Origin: Deltaproteobacteria bacterium
Lineage (GTDB): Bacteria; Myxococcota_A; Polyangia; Polyangiales; Houyiibacteriaceae
Length of the DNA: 35,979 nucleotides
Assembly (NCBI GenBank): GCA_004283055.1
Contig: SHLP01000025.1
Span: 1-35,979, forward strand
Direction of reading: 5' to 3'
The translations under genes were made by a program, and so were the position numbers. Below the pieces are notes generated by a model, which saw only the letters and a list, made by a program, of their open reading frames with translations, did no database searches and had not been told where the DNA came from. This document shows positions 23,688 through 31,245 of the stretch, piece by piece; positions within the stretch are counted from its first letter, which is position 1; every line of letters begins with the position of its first letter.

Positions 23688-24521
23688 TCAGGGCCGTCGA
23701 ATCTTGTGAAGAAGCGCCCTGGCGCCCGATCGAGCCGCCCTTGGGAGGGAGTCGTTCAGCGAGTGCGCGAAGAGAGCGCCGCGACGCGAGACAGCAGGCG
23801 CGTTGTGCAAGCCCGAGGATGCTAGCGTGGCGATGCATGCACCCACCGGATCGAACGGGAGGCTGCTGTGGACCTTCGCAGCAAATGGCTCGTTCATCGT
23901 CTGGTGTACCAAGGGCAGTACATACCGCGAGACACGCCGCATCCCACAATCCACGAGGTGCTCCGCGACGGTTTCGGCCGGCAGGTCGATCCGGCTCGCC
24001 ATTCGGGCGATCTCGTCGAGCCGGCCGGTCGCGCGGCAGTCGAGATGGTCGCTGCCGAATTTTCCAATGAGGTGCGCGTAAGCGTCGAGCGGTGAAGGAA
24101 GGATGACGTGCGCCGAATAGAGACGGGTGTCTTCGGTGCCCCGCGCGAATAGCTCCGCGGTTCGCAATCGGTAACGAGCGGCGTCGAAAAGCGAGGGGTG
24201 AAGATCGAGCGCAAGGCCGAACGGTGTGTGCAGGACGACCGCGCCGAAACTGGGGCGCAGCAGGGTGCGATAGCCTGCTGACGCGAGCTGTCTCACCGCT
24301 CGCTCCAAATCCTGCGGCAGAACGAGCAGATCGACATCGGTCAACGGTCGGTCGGTCGGATCATCGTAAAGCCAGTGCTGGAGGAGTGCGCCCTTGACCG
24401 GCATCACCCGAATTCCGGGCTCAGCGAGCCTGCGCGCCACGTCACCCACCAGCGCGTCGGCCGCCATCGAGGTGGCTGCGCGAAGTCGGGCAGAATTTCG
24501 ATCGGCCGTGGGTCGTTGCAC
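23688..24521 (-). CDS. Nucleotidyltransferase-family protein (NTP_transf_5 type)
   Basis: A 277-residue protein with the minimal nucleotidyltransferase signature of this family. VMPVKGALLQHWLYDDPTDR leads into PLTDVDLLVLPQD (metal-binding Asp-x-Asp) and later ALDLHPSLFDAARY. Genes of this family often sit in clusters with PqqD and HprK-like genes, and in one lasso peptide pathway a homologue helps decorate a phosphorylated C-terminal Ser. Here it converges on the precursor gene, with 16 bases between stops and a CCTGAG/CTCAGG inverted repeat (23667-23692). The start is GTG 24521; ATG 24467 is an alternative. Confidence 0.8.
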   Translation of the reverse strand: MQRPTADRNSARLRAATSMAADALVGDVARRLAEPGIRVMPVKGALLQHWLYDDPTDRPLTDVDLLVLPQDLERAVRQLASAGYRTLLRPSFGAVVLHTPFGLALDLHPSLFDAARYRLRTAELFARGTEDTRLYSAHVILPSPLDAYAHLIGKFGSDHLDCRATGRLDEIARMASRIDLPAETVAEHLVDCGMRRVSRYVLPLVHQTMNEPFAAKVHSSLPFDPVGACIATLASSGLHNAPAVSRRGALFAHSLNDSLPRAARSGARALLHKIRRP

Positions 24522-24579
24522 TCTGGAAATCTCTTCGTACTCGGTATAAATGAGCCCGCTTCGGTGGTATAGAGCGCCG

Positions 24580-25263
24580 ATGGCTACGCATCAAAGGCTT
24601 GGCGACCTCGCAGAGGCGCTCGAAGCGGAAGGGGCGGACGAGCTCCGAGTTCACGTGGTTCGCCGCGCGCGCGAGTTCAAGCGCTCGTGGGTCATGATGG
24701 CCGAGGCGCTCGTCGAGGTCCGGAATCGGGAATCGTATCTGAGCTGGGGCTACGAAGACTTCTACTCGTACTGCTCGCTCGAGCTTCAGCTCAAGCAGGC
24801 GACCGCCGACAAGCTCACCGGCTCCTACGTCGCGCTGAAGCGGCATGCACCGTCCGTTCTCAAACGCGACGGGCTCAACGAACGCATCCCGACCTGCGAC
24901 GCGGTCGACTACTTCGCACGAGCGCTCCGCAAGGACCCAGGCGGCGATGCGCCGCCCGAGCGCGCTGTGCCTCAGGGCGTCGTCGACCAGCTCCGGGAGG
25001 CCGTCTTCGAGGAAGGCGCGCCGGTGACCGAGCTGCGGAAGCGGTTCAACCCCGTGTTCAATCCGAAGCCGGAAGGCGCCGAGCAGATGGACGCGATTCG
25101 ACGCGCAACCGCGGCGGCCAGGCGGCTGGAACGAATGGTCGAAGAGATCGATGGCCTGCGCCGCCCGATGGTCCGCTCGACCCTGGAGACGCTCGAGGCA
25201 CTCCGCGAAGACCTGACGGAGCTCCTGGAGCGGACCAAGGCCCAGTACGCAAAGTCCGCATGA
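24580..25263 (+). CDS. Conserved-looking hypothetical helical protein
   Basis: Not recognised. A 227-residue soluble, highly charged and mainly helical protein with no signal or membrane segment. The first half includes an aromatic-rich stretch (YLSWGYEDFYSYCSLELQL, about residues 50-68). Its helix pattern resembles small DNA- or protein-binding domains. The last third (ARRLERMVEEIDGLRRP to LTELLERTKAQ) is likely coiled coil. The gene is followed after 15 bases by the DUF35 gene, so it may be co-transcribed. ATG 24580 is preferred to ATG 24550, which lies inside a TATAAAT sequence. Long antisense frames here look like GC-driven shadows. Confidence 0.65.
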   Translation: MATHQRLGDLAEALEAEGADELRVHVVRRAREFKRSWVMMAEALVEVRNRESYLSWGYEDFYSYCSLELQLKQATADKLTGSYVALKRHAPSVLKRDGLNERIPTCDAVDYFARALRKDPGGDAPPERAVPQGVVDQLREAVFEEGAPVTELRKRFNPVFNPKPEGAEQMDAIRRATAAARRLERMVEEIDGLRRPMVRSTLETLEALREDLTELLERTKAQYAKSA

Positions 25264-25278
25264 GCTGCGAGAAGCGCA

Positions 25279-25731
25279 ATGACTGACAAGACCCACATCC
25301 CGGCCGTCGAAGGCCTTTTCACCATGGACCCGAGCGAGCCGCGCCTCATTGGAACGCGATGCCGCGGCTGCGGAACCTACTTCTTTCCCGCGGAGCAAAC
25401 CTTGTGTCGAAACCCGGCCTGCGATCAAACGGACTTTGAAGAGGTCGCTTTGAGCCGAACGGGAAAGGTCTGGTCGTACACCAGCGCGAGCTACAAGCCG
25501 CCCGCGCCGTTCGTCGCCAAAGATCCGTTCGAGCCGTTTGCAATCGCAGCGGTCGAGCTCGAGACGGAAGGCATCACTATCCTCGGCCAGGTCGCCGATG
25601 GGATCGGGGTGGATGCACTGGCGACCGGCATGCCGATGGAATTGGTGCTCCGAGAGCTCTACCAAGACGACGAGCACGTCTACTTCACCTGGAACTGGAA
25701 GCCGGTGGCGGCAGGAGCGACGCATGAGTAA
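25279..25731 (+). CDS. DUF35 Zn-ribbon/OB-fold protein, partner of the thiolase
   Basis: A 150-residue protein. An N-terminal rubredoxin-like zinc ribbon carries CRGCG and CRNPAC at about residues 29-53. An OB fold (VWSYTSASYKPP, PFAIAAVELETEGITILGQV) follows, ending in YFTWNWKPV. DUF35 proteins bind thiolase-like enzymes and acyl-CoA. In steroid side-chain degradation a DUF35 protein with an Ltp2-type enzyme forms a retro-aldolase. Here the gene overlaps the thiolase-like gene by 8 bases, the classic arrangement of an obligate pair. Confidence 0.88.
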   Translation: MTDKTHIPAVEGLFTMDPSEPRLIGTRCRGCGTYFFPAEQTLCRNPACDQTDFEEVALSRTGKVWSYTSASYKPPAPFVAKDPFEPFAIAAVELETEGITILGQVADGIGVDALATGMPMELVLRELYQDDEHVYFTWNWKPVAAGATHE

Positions 25732-26911
25732 GGACATCGCAGTGCTCGGTGTAGGCATGCACCCCTGGGGAAAGTGGGGGCAGAGTTTCATCGGCTACGG
25801 CGTGAAGGCCGCAATGGACGCGTTGAAGGACGCTGGGGTGGAGTGGAAAGACATCCAGCTCGTCGCGGGTGGTGACACAATTCGCAACGGGTACCCGGGC
25901 TTCGTGGCGGGCGCGACCTTCGCACAGGCCCTCGGCTGGTCGGGCGCCAAAGTGTCGAGCTCCTACGGTGCCTGCGCGACGGGTGCCCAGGCTATCAGCG
26001 TTGCACGGGCAAACATCTTGGCTGGCCTCTGCGACGTCGCCCTCGTGATCGGCGCCGACGCGGCGCCGAAGGGTTTCTTCGCACCTGCTGGCGGGCGCCG
26101 GCCAGAGGACCCGGACTGGCTTCGCTTCCACGTTCAGGGCATCACCAACCCGACGTACTTCGGGCTGTACGCGCGTCGACGCATGGAAATCCATGGGGCC
26201 ACCCAAGAAGACTTCGCGGCCGTCAAAGTGAAAAACTCCAGGCACGGACTTCACAACCCAAACGCTCGATATCGCAAAGCGGTCGCGCTCGAGGATGTGA
26301 TGAGCTCCGTGCTGGTCGCAGATCCGCTTCGCTTGCTCGATATTTGCGCGACGAGCGACGGAGCTGCAGCGCTGGTCCTTTCGAGCATGGACTTCGCGCG
26401 GCGACACACGACCGACCCCGTCAAGATCTCGGCGGTGTCGACCGTGACGCCGGTGTATCCGAACGACATCATCGAAATGCCCAACCTCGCGACCGACTCG
26501 AAGGCTGGCGTGGGACTGCCTGAAATCGGTTTCAAAGAATCGATTGCGCACCGTGCGTACGAAGAAGCAGGGCTCGGCCCCGAAGACATGAGCCTTGCCG
26601 AAGTCTACGACTTGTCGACCGCGCTCGAGCTCGACTGGTATGAGCAGATCGGGCTCTGCCCAGCTGGCGATGCGGAGAAGCTCCTCCGAGATGGCGAGAC
26701 CAGCCTCGGCGGCCGCATCCCGGTCAACCCGAGCGGCGGCTTGGCCTGCTTTGGTGAAGCCGTGCCGGCACAAGCGATCGCACAGGTCTGCGAGCTGACT
26801 TGGCAACTCCGCGGCCAAGCCGAGGGGCGCCAGGTCGAAGGAGCAAAGGCCGGCGTGACCGTGAACCAGGGCCTGTTCGGTCACGGATCGTCGGTGATCT
26901 GCACCGTCTGA
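25724..26911 (+). CDS. Thiolase-like protein (lipid-transfer protein/SCPx type)
   Basis: A 395-residue thiolase-superfamily protein. The usual nucleophile position is present as Cys84 in YGACATGAQAISVARANI. The C-terminal part reads NPSGGLACFGEAVPAQAIAQ, where true thiolases have a GHPxGATG loop, and ends with NQGLFGHGSSVICTV. Absence of the GHP His fits the lipid-transfer-protein branch, some of which are aldolases or non-decarboxylating condensing enzymes. It is co-encoded with a DUF35 partner (8-base overlap) and probably acts on a beta-keto or beta-hydroxy acyl-CoA. The ATG at 25724 matches the family start (SKDIAVLGVGMHPWG). Confidence 0.88.
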   Translation: MSKDIAVLGVGMHPWGKWGQSFIGYGVKAAMDALKDAGVEWKDIQLVAGGDTIRNGYPGFVAGATFAQALGWSGAKVSSSYGACATGAQAISVARANILAGLCDVALVIGADAAPKGFFAPAGGRRPEDPDWLRFHVQGITNPTYFGLYARRRMEIHGATQEDFAAVKVKNSRHGLHNPNARYRKAVALEDVMSSVLVADPLRLLDICATSDGAAALVLSSMDFARRHTTDPVKISAVSTVTPVYPNDIIEMPNLATDSKAGVGLPEIGFKESIAHRAYEEAGLGPEDMSLAEVYDLSTALELDWYEQIGLCPAGDAEKLLRDGETSLGGRIPVNPSGGLACFGEAVPAQAIAQVCELTWQLRGQAEGRQVEGAKAGVTVNQGLFGHGSSVICTV

Positions 26912-26930
26912 GGCCGCACTCTGGCCTCAG
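26908..26930. terminator. Inverted repeat containing both convergent stop codons
   Basis: CTGAGGCC (26908-26915) and GGCCTCAG (26923-26930) form a perfect 8-bp stem with a 7-base loop. The thiolase TGA and the CcmH stop on the other strand are part of the stem. There is no T run, so this is at best a weak bidirectional terminator or RNA-stabilising hairpin. Confidence 0.4.
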
Positions 26931-27385
26931 TCGAGGGCGGCCAGCTCTCGGTCGAGTCGGGTGTCGAGGTCGTCGTCGACTGTGTCGACTTCGTCGAGGC
27001 GCTGTTGCGCGCCACGCCCCCTGGCTTTGCGGACCATCACGACAAACCAAAGGGTTGACAGAAGGAGCGCGACGACCGGGATGATCCAACCCGATTTGAC
27101 GGGTGGGATACTCAAATCAAAGGTGGGGACCCTCGATTGAAGTCGATCTCGGATCTCCGGTCCGGGTACGCCGGCCTCGACCCACTCGCGAATATCCCGC
27201 CGCCACTCCCCCGCCTTTGGGCTGGGGCAGGAGTCGAGGGTCTTGCCCGGACAGAAGGGGCTCTGGGTGTTGCGGACAATCGACTGCACCTGCCGGCCCT
27301 CGTCGGTGGAGGCGTCCTCGTCTGGAATCGGAGCGCAGCCGAGGGCGAGACAGACTACCGAGAACGCAAGAACACGCAGCATCAT
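26927..27385 (-). CDS. CcmH-like cytochrome c biogenesis protein, variant Cys spacing
   Basis: A 152-residue membrane-anchored protein. An N-terminal lipoprotein-type signal (VLAFSVVCLALGC) is followed by a periplasmic helical domain. The sequence VQSIVRNTQSPFCPGKTLDSCPSPKAGE continues as a CcmH three-helix bundle (DIREWVEAGVPGPEIRDRL) before one membrane helix (IIPVVALLLSTLWFVVMV) and an acidic tail. CcmH reduces apocytochrome c for heme attachment. Here the canonical CxxC is replaced by two Cys separated by seven residues. No other ccm gene is in the window. The start at ATG 27385 or 27382 is set by the signal peptide. Confidence 0.72.
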   Translation of the reverse strand: MMLRVLAFSVVCLALGCAPIPDEDASTDEGRQVQSIVRNTQSPFCPGKTLDSCPSPKAGEWRRDIREWVEAGVPGPEIRDRLQSRVPTFDLSIPPVKSGWIIPVVALLLSTLWFVVMVRKARGRGAQQRLDEVDTVDDDLDTRLDRELAALD

Positions 27386-27483
27386 CCATTCACATAAGTC
27401 CGCTCGACGCCGGGCGAAAGGCGGCAAATTGTCGCGGCGAGCGAGCCGTAACAGCGCTGACGCTGACGCTGGCACCGGGCCCG

Positions 27484-28785
27484 CTAGAGGAGCATTCCAG
27501 CCACCGCCGCCGTCATCAGCGAAGCGAGCATTCCTCCGAACATCGCTCGCAGTCCGAGGCGCGCCAGGTCATGCCGGCGCTCGGGCGCAATCCCAGCGAT
27601 CCCGCCGATCTGAATTCCGATGGACCCGAAATTCGCGAACCCACAGAGCGCGTAGCTCGCGATCACGACGCTGCGGTTCGAGAGCTGTGCCGCGCCCTCC
27701 GAGAGCGACTCGTAGAGATGGAGGTATGCGATAAATTCGGTGAGCACGATTTTTTCGCCGAGCAGGGTGCCAACCGTCGCGCACTCAGCAAAGGGCACCC
27801 CGATCAGAAACGCGAACGGCCAGAAGAGCCAGCCGAGGATCTGTTGAAACGTCAGGGGCGCCACCGCCGCGGCGCCTTCGAGGCCCATCCAGTCGTTATA
27901 GAGCTGAAACGGCAGACCGAGGAGCGCGTTGCCGAGGGCGATGAGGGCGATGAAAGCCAGCAACATGGCCCCGACGTTCAATGCGAGCTTCATTCCTTCG
28001 TACGCACCCCGGGCGGCGGCGTCGATCACGTTCGCGTCCGGGCTGACGGCCTCCGCGGCGGAGTCGTCATCGACTTCGCGGCTCTCGATTTCAGGCCACA
28101 TGACCTTGGCAATCACCAAAGCGGCCGGAGCGCTCATCACCGTTGCCGCGATCAAGTGTCCGGCAATGTCCGGGAAGACGCCTTTGAGCAAGCCCACGTA
28201 AGCCGCTAGGACCCCACCCGCGACCGTCGCAAAGCCGCCCGTCATGACCGCGGTGAGCTCTGACATGCTCATCTTGCCGATGAAGGGCGCGATCATCAGC
28301 GGCGCCTCGGTCTGGCCGACGAAGGTGTTGGCGGCCACGGAGAGCGTTTCGGGACCCGAGGTCTTCATGGTGCGGCGCATGACCCATGCAAAGACCCCTA
28401 CCAAGCGCTGCATGATGCCGAGGTAGTAGAGGATCGTCATCAGCGAGGAGAAGAAGATCAGAGTTGGAAGGACGTTGATCGCAATCGTGAACTTCTCGGA
28501 CGCAAAGTCACCAAAGATGAACTCGGTGCCTTCGGCGGTGAAGCTGAGCAAGGCGAGCACGAGATTATTGAGAATCGAAAACAGCTTCAGTCCGAGATCG
28601 GTCTTCATCACCAGAACCCCGAACGAGATCTGCAGACCGATTCCCCATGCGATGACGCGCCAAGGGACCCGATCGCGGTGCTTCGAGAAAAGCCATGCAA
28701 TCCCAACCATCGCAAAGAGCCCAAAAAGCGAAATCAGCCGCTGCCAAAACGGAACTACCCCAATCTCGACAAGCATCGCATCCAT
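27484..28785 (-). CDS. Concentrative nucleoside transporter (CNT/NupC family)
   Basis: A 433-residue inner-membrane symporter for nucleosides, driven by Na+ or H+. The hallmark core is clear: GPETLSVAANTFVGQTEAPL followed by MSMSELTAVMTGGFATVAGGVLAAYV-type sequence (residues roughly 150-200). A C-terminal region with NRSVVIASYALCGFANFGSIGIQIGG also matches the family. About ten hydrophobic segments are visible. It lies alone on the minus strand between the CcmH-like gene and the sulfotransferase operon, separated from the latter by the REP-like element. Ion choice is not determinable. Confidence 0.92.
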   Translation of the reverse strand: MDAMLVEIGVVPFWQRLISLFGLFAMVGIAWLFSKHRDRVPWRVIAWGIGLQISFGVLVMKTDLGLKLFSILNNLVLALLSFTAEGTEFIFGDFASEKFTIAINVLPTLIFFSSLMTILYYLGIMQRLVGVFAWVMRRTMKTSGPETLSVAANTFVGQTEAPLMIAPFIGKMSMSELTAVMTGGFATVAGGVLAAYVGLLKGVFPDIAGHLIAATVMSAPAALVIAKVMWPEIESREVDDDSAAEAVSPDANVIDAAARGAYEGMKLALNVGAMLLAFIALIALGNALLGLPFQLYNDWMGLEGAAAVAPLTFQQILGWLFWPFAFLIGVPFAECATVGTLLGEKIVLTEFIAYLHLYESLSEGAAQLSNRSVVIASYALCGFANFGSIGIQIGGIAGIAPERRHDLARLGLRAMFGGMLASLMTAAVAGMLL

Positions 28786-28790
28786 CCTAA

Positions 28791-28871
28791 CCCCTACGAA
28801 AAAGGGACTGTCTCTTTTTTCGAGGGAGTAACAAATTCAAAAGGGAACTGTCCCCGACTCATTCGTAGGGG
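28791..28871. repeat. REP-like element with 10-bp terminal inverted repeats
   Basis: CCCCTACGAA (28791-28800) and TTCGTAGGGG (28862-28871) are perfect inverted repeats. Between them are two direct copies of a short unit, AAAAGGGACTGTC ending at 28812 and AAAAGGGAACTGTCCCC at 28839-28855. Read on the minus strand, each unit is a small hairpin followed by a T run, resembling known GGGGACAGTCCC-type REP sequences. It may act as a terminator for the sulfotransferase operon. The right repeat encodes the last four codons of that gene. Confidence 0.55.
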
Positions 28872-30127
28872 ACGTTGAAGCGGGCGCGGTAGGGGGCGAT
28901 GCGCGATTCGACGTCCGAATCCGTCATTCCAAATTCTGCAAGGGAGTACTTGTGCCGGCCGTACTTGTGCTGCTTGTTCACCTTTTGCGAGGCTTGCATG
29001 AGGCGGATGGTGGGCGCGGTGAGCTCGAGCCCGGCGGCCTCGTAAATCCGCGACACCTGAGGCAGCGCGTCCTCGATCAGATCGTAGTATGAAACGTCGA
29101 TGAATCCTTCGTCGCCAACACGCTCCCGGGTTGCCATCGTTCGCCGCGCCATGTTTTCGATCTTGCCGAGCCAGTGTCCTGCTACTCGATTCGGATCGAC
29201 TTCGTCGCTGAAGATCATCTGCAGGTGGGTGAGCATGCTAAAAAGCGAAGGACTCGTCTTGAGCGGATCGCGATGCGTATGGACGAGGAGCGCCTTCGGA
29301 AACACCTCGAGGAGGGGGTCGAAATACTCCTGATGGTGCGGTGTCTTGAGCACCCATCGGACGGTCTTGCCAATTCCCGGCCTCTGCCATTGCAGGTACT
29401 GCATCATGCGCCGGAGCGCCCGATAAGCCGGCACGTGGTTCTGCTCTTCGAGCCACTTCGAGTACGTAGGCACGTTCATCATCGCCTCGGGAGTCGTCGT
29501 CAGAAACGCCTGCTCGAGTAGGATGACCTCCTCTTCGGGAGCGTCGGGCTCGGCGGGGTGGATGGCGAAGAAACCGGGCGACATGTACTTGAGCCCTTTG
29601 GCGGCCGCGGCGGCCTGGGCGAAGCGCGGGTCTTTCTTCTGCCCGGCGCTCCGCCTAGCAGGCGCCGGATTGATTGCCTCCCAGGACGCAAGTGAGCGAA
29701 TCGCTGGGTCCTGGGCGATCAGACGATGCAGCATGGTCGTCCCGGTGCGGGCCAAACCGGCGATGACGATCGGTGCCTCGACCGGAATGTCGAGGATTTC
29801 GGGGTGCCGCTTGATGCTTTCACGGGCCACCAGCTTGTTGGTCAAGACGCCGACGATTCGGCCGCGGATGATCATGTGACCCACGGGATTGAGCCGCGCT
29901 TCACCATTGATCGAATCGACCAGCACCTCGAGCGGCTCGAGGAAACCCTGATCGCCGAAGTCGTCGAGCCCCGCTTTGCGCCGTGCGTCCGACAACACCC
30001 CTCCCACCGTGATCGGCTTCCCACCGATGCCGAGCTTCGAGAGCGCGCGCCCCATCCGATTGGCCAGGGCTACCGCGCGCGGCCGATATGGCTTGCCGAA
30101 GCGGCTCGTGATTTCAGCCGAGGACAT
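28859..30127 (-). CDS. Sulfotransferase-family protein
   Basis: A 422-residue PAPS-dependent sulfotransferase-like enzyme. The PAPS 5'-phosphosulfate loop is APIVIAGLARTGTTMLHRLI (around residues 117-136). The 3'-phosphate motif is in LLVHTHRDPLKTSPSLFSM, and VLKTPHHQEYFDPLLEVFP contains the conserved KTP region. The C-terminal KYGRHKYSLAEFGM is typical of the long bacterial sulfotransferases found with DUF1214 and SDR genes. The acceptor may be a lipid, sterol or glycan. ATG 30127 begins 8 bases after the DUF1214 stop, so the longer frame is not used. The gene ends inside the REP-like repeat. Confidence 0.85.
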   Translation of the reverse strand: MSSAEITSRFGKPYRPRAVALANRMGRALSKLGIGGKPITVGGVLSDARRKAGLDDFGDQGFLEPLEVLVDSINGEARLNPVGHMIIRGRIVGVLTNKLVARESIKRHPEILDIPVEAPIVIAGLARTGTTMLHRLIAQDPAIRSLASWEAINPAPARRSAGQKKDPRFAQAAAAAKGLKYMSPGFFAIHPAEPDAPEEEVILLEQAFLTTTPEAMMNVPTYSKWLEEQNHVPAYRALRRMMQYLQWQRPGIGKTVRWVLKTPHHQEYFDPLLEVFPKALLVHTHRDPLKTSPSLFSMLTHLQMIFSDEVDPNRVAGHWLGKIENMARRTMATRERVGDEGFIDVSYYDLIEDALPQVSRIYEAAGLELTAPTIRLMQASQKVNKQHKYGRHKYSLAEFGMTDSDVESRIAPYRARFNVPYE

Positions 30128-30135
30128 CGAACCCG

Positions 30136-31236
30136 TCAGAGCTCCGAGAGCTTCACCACTCGAGTCTGGGGTTGCGGGTGCTCCGTGGCCCTCACCCAGC
30201 GCCAGCACATGGTGCCCTCTTCGTGCCCCACGGTATCGACCCAGTTGTCGAAGCCCTTGTCCTGCGCGGCGACCACCACTTGCACGGAGCCGTCGGCCCG
30301 ATACTTCGCGGTGTGCTTGTTCACGTGGATTGGGTAGTAGCGGTAATCGAGCGACTCCATCCAGTAGTTGTTGAGCTGGAAATTCCAATGCTCACAGTCC
30401 GGTGGCATGGCCTCGATCACCAGCGCCTCGTCCGGCGCCAGCTTCCAGTAGCTGTGATAGTAGGCAATGTCTGGCACCCCACCCGCCATGTTCGACACGT
30501 TTTGGTCGAATCGTGGCAACTGATTGGTGTGCTTTTTGAACCCTTCGGCCCAGCTTGCGAAAAGCATCGCGGCGCCGGCCACTAGACCAGCAGACTGGGT
30601 CAGCCCCTCCGCGCATCGAACCGGATCGAACGGCGTCGGCATTCCGTCCCCACCGAGGCGCTCGATGTGCAGGTCGGCGATGGTTTCGTTTTCACGATCC
30701 AGACGTGTTTGACGGACGATCAGGGTGCCGGTCTCCTTTTCCATCCGCAGCCAGTTCCCAGGCTGCTCGTCGGTGCTCAGGATGATCTCGAAGCTTCCGT
30801 CGGGCGCGACCTCCAGCGACGAGGCCTCGAGGTACCCCGTGGGCGGCATGCCGCGACCTTGCCCGTAGTTCCCCTTCTGCGTGAAGAACCCCAAATAGTG
30901 AACCGTTCCGCGGTTGCCCCAAATCCGGTACTCGTGATCGCCGCTAATCGCCGCGTTCTGATAGTAGTTGTCCGGGTGATCGGCCCCCATCTTCGCGGTT
31001 TCGTGCACGACGCGTTGGAGCACGGGCGCGAGTGGGTCGTTGTGCTCGACAAACGTCTGCAACGCCGCGCGAGTGATGCGGCTCAAGTATCGAAAGCCCT
31101 CCATCCGGTTCATCGGATCGCCGGGCGTGTTGGGCCCGAGCACGACGTTGCCGGCCATCTTCAACGTGTCGCAAAACTGGTTCCACACCGTTCCGTCGAG
31201 GATCTCTTGCTCTGCCTTGCTCAGCTCATCGCTCAT
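30136..31236 (-). CDS. DUF1214-domain protein
   Basis: A 366-residue soluble protein of unknown function. The C-terminal DUF1214 domain is recognisable from NFQLNNYWMESLDYRYYPIH, then VNKHTAKYRADGSVQVVVAA and the closing WRWVRATEHPQPQTRVVKL. The N-terminal two-thirds are beta-rich with an unusual run (GNRGTVHYLGFFTQKGNYG). No signal or membrane segment. It lies between the SDR and sulfotransferase genes with gaps of 9 and 8 bases, a tight three-gene operon, so a role in modifying the same, probably lipid-like, substrate is likely. No catalytic residues can be named. Confidence 0.8.
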   Translation of the reverse strand: MSDELSKAEQEILDGTVWNQFCDTLKMAGNVVLGPNTPGDPMNRMEGFRYLSRITRAALQTFVEHNDPLAPVLQRVVHETAKMGADHPDNYYQNAAISGDHEYRIWGNRGTVHYLGFFTQKGNYGQGRGMPPTGYLEASSLEVAPDGSFEIILSTDEQPGNWLRMEKETGTLIVRQTRLDRENETIADLHIERLGGDGMPTPFDPVRCAEGLTQSAGLVAGAAMLFASWAEGFKKHTNQLPRFDQNVSNMAGGVPDIAYYHSYWKLAPDEALVIEAMPPDCEHWNFQLNNYWMESLDYRYYPIHVNKHTAKYRADGSVQVVVAAQDKGFDNWVDTVGHEEGTMCWRWVRATEHPQPQTRVVKLSEL

Positions 31237-31245
31237 CTGATTCCC

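Noticed and set aside
20868-24521. Lasso peptide cluster
   Set aside because: HprK-like, PqqD-like and nucleotidyltransferase genes suggested it, but there is no asparagine synthetase-like cyclase and no transglutaminase-like leader protease; a radical SAM enzyme is present instead.
24516-24550. TTGCAC and TATAAA as promoter boxes before the gene at 24580
   Set aside because: The spacing is 23 bases, too long for a sigma-70 type promoter.
24442-25791. A 449-residue open frame on the minus strand
   Set aside because: It runs antisense to three well-supported genes, has Arg/Asp/Val-rich composition typical of GC-driven antisense frames and shows no domain. The plus-strand genes have clear motifs and tight spacing.
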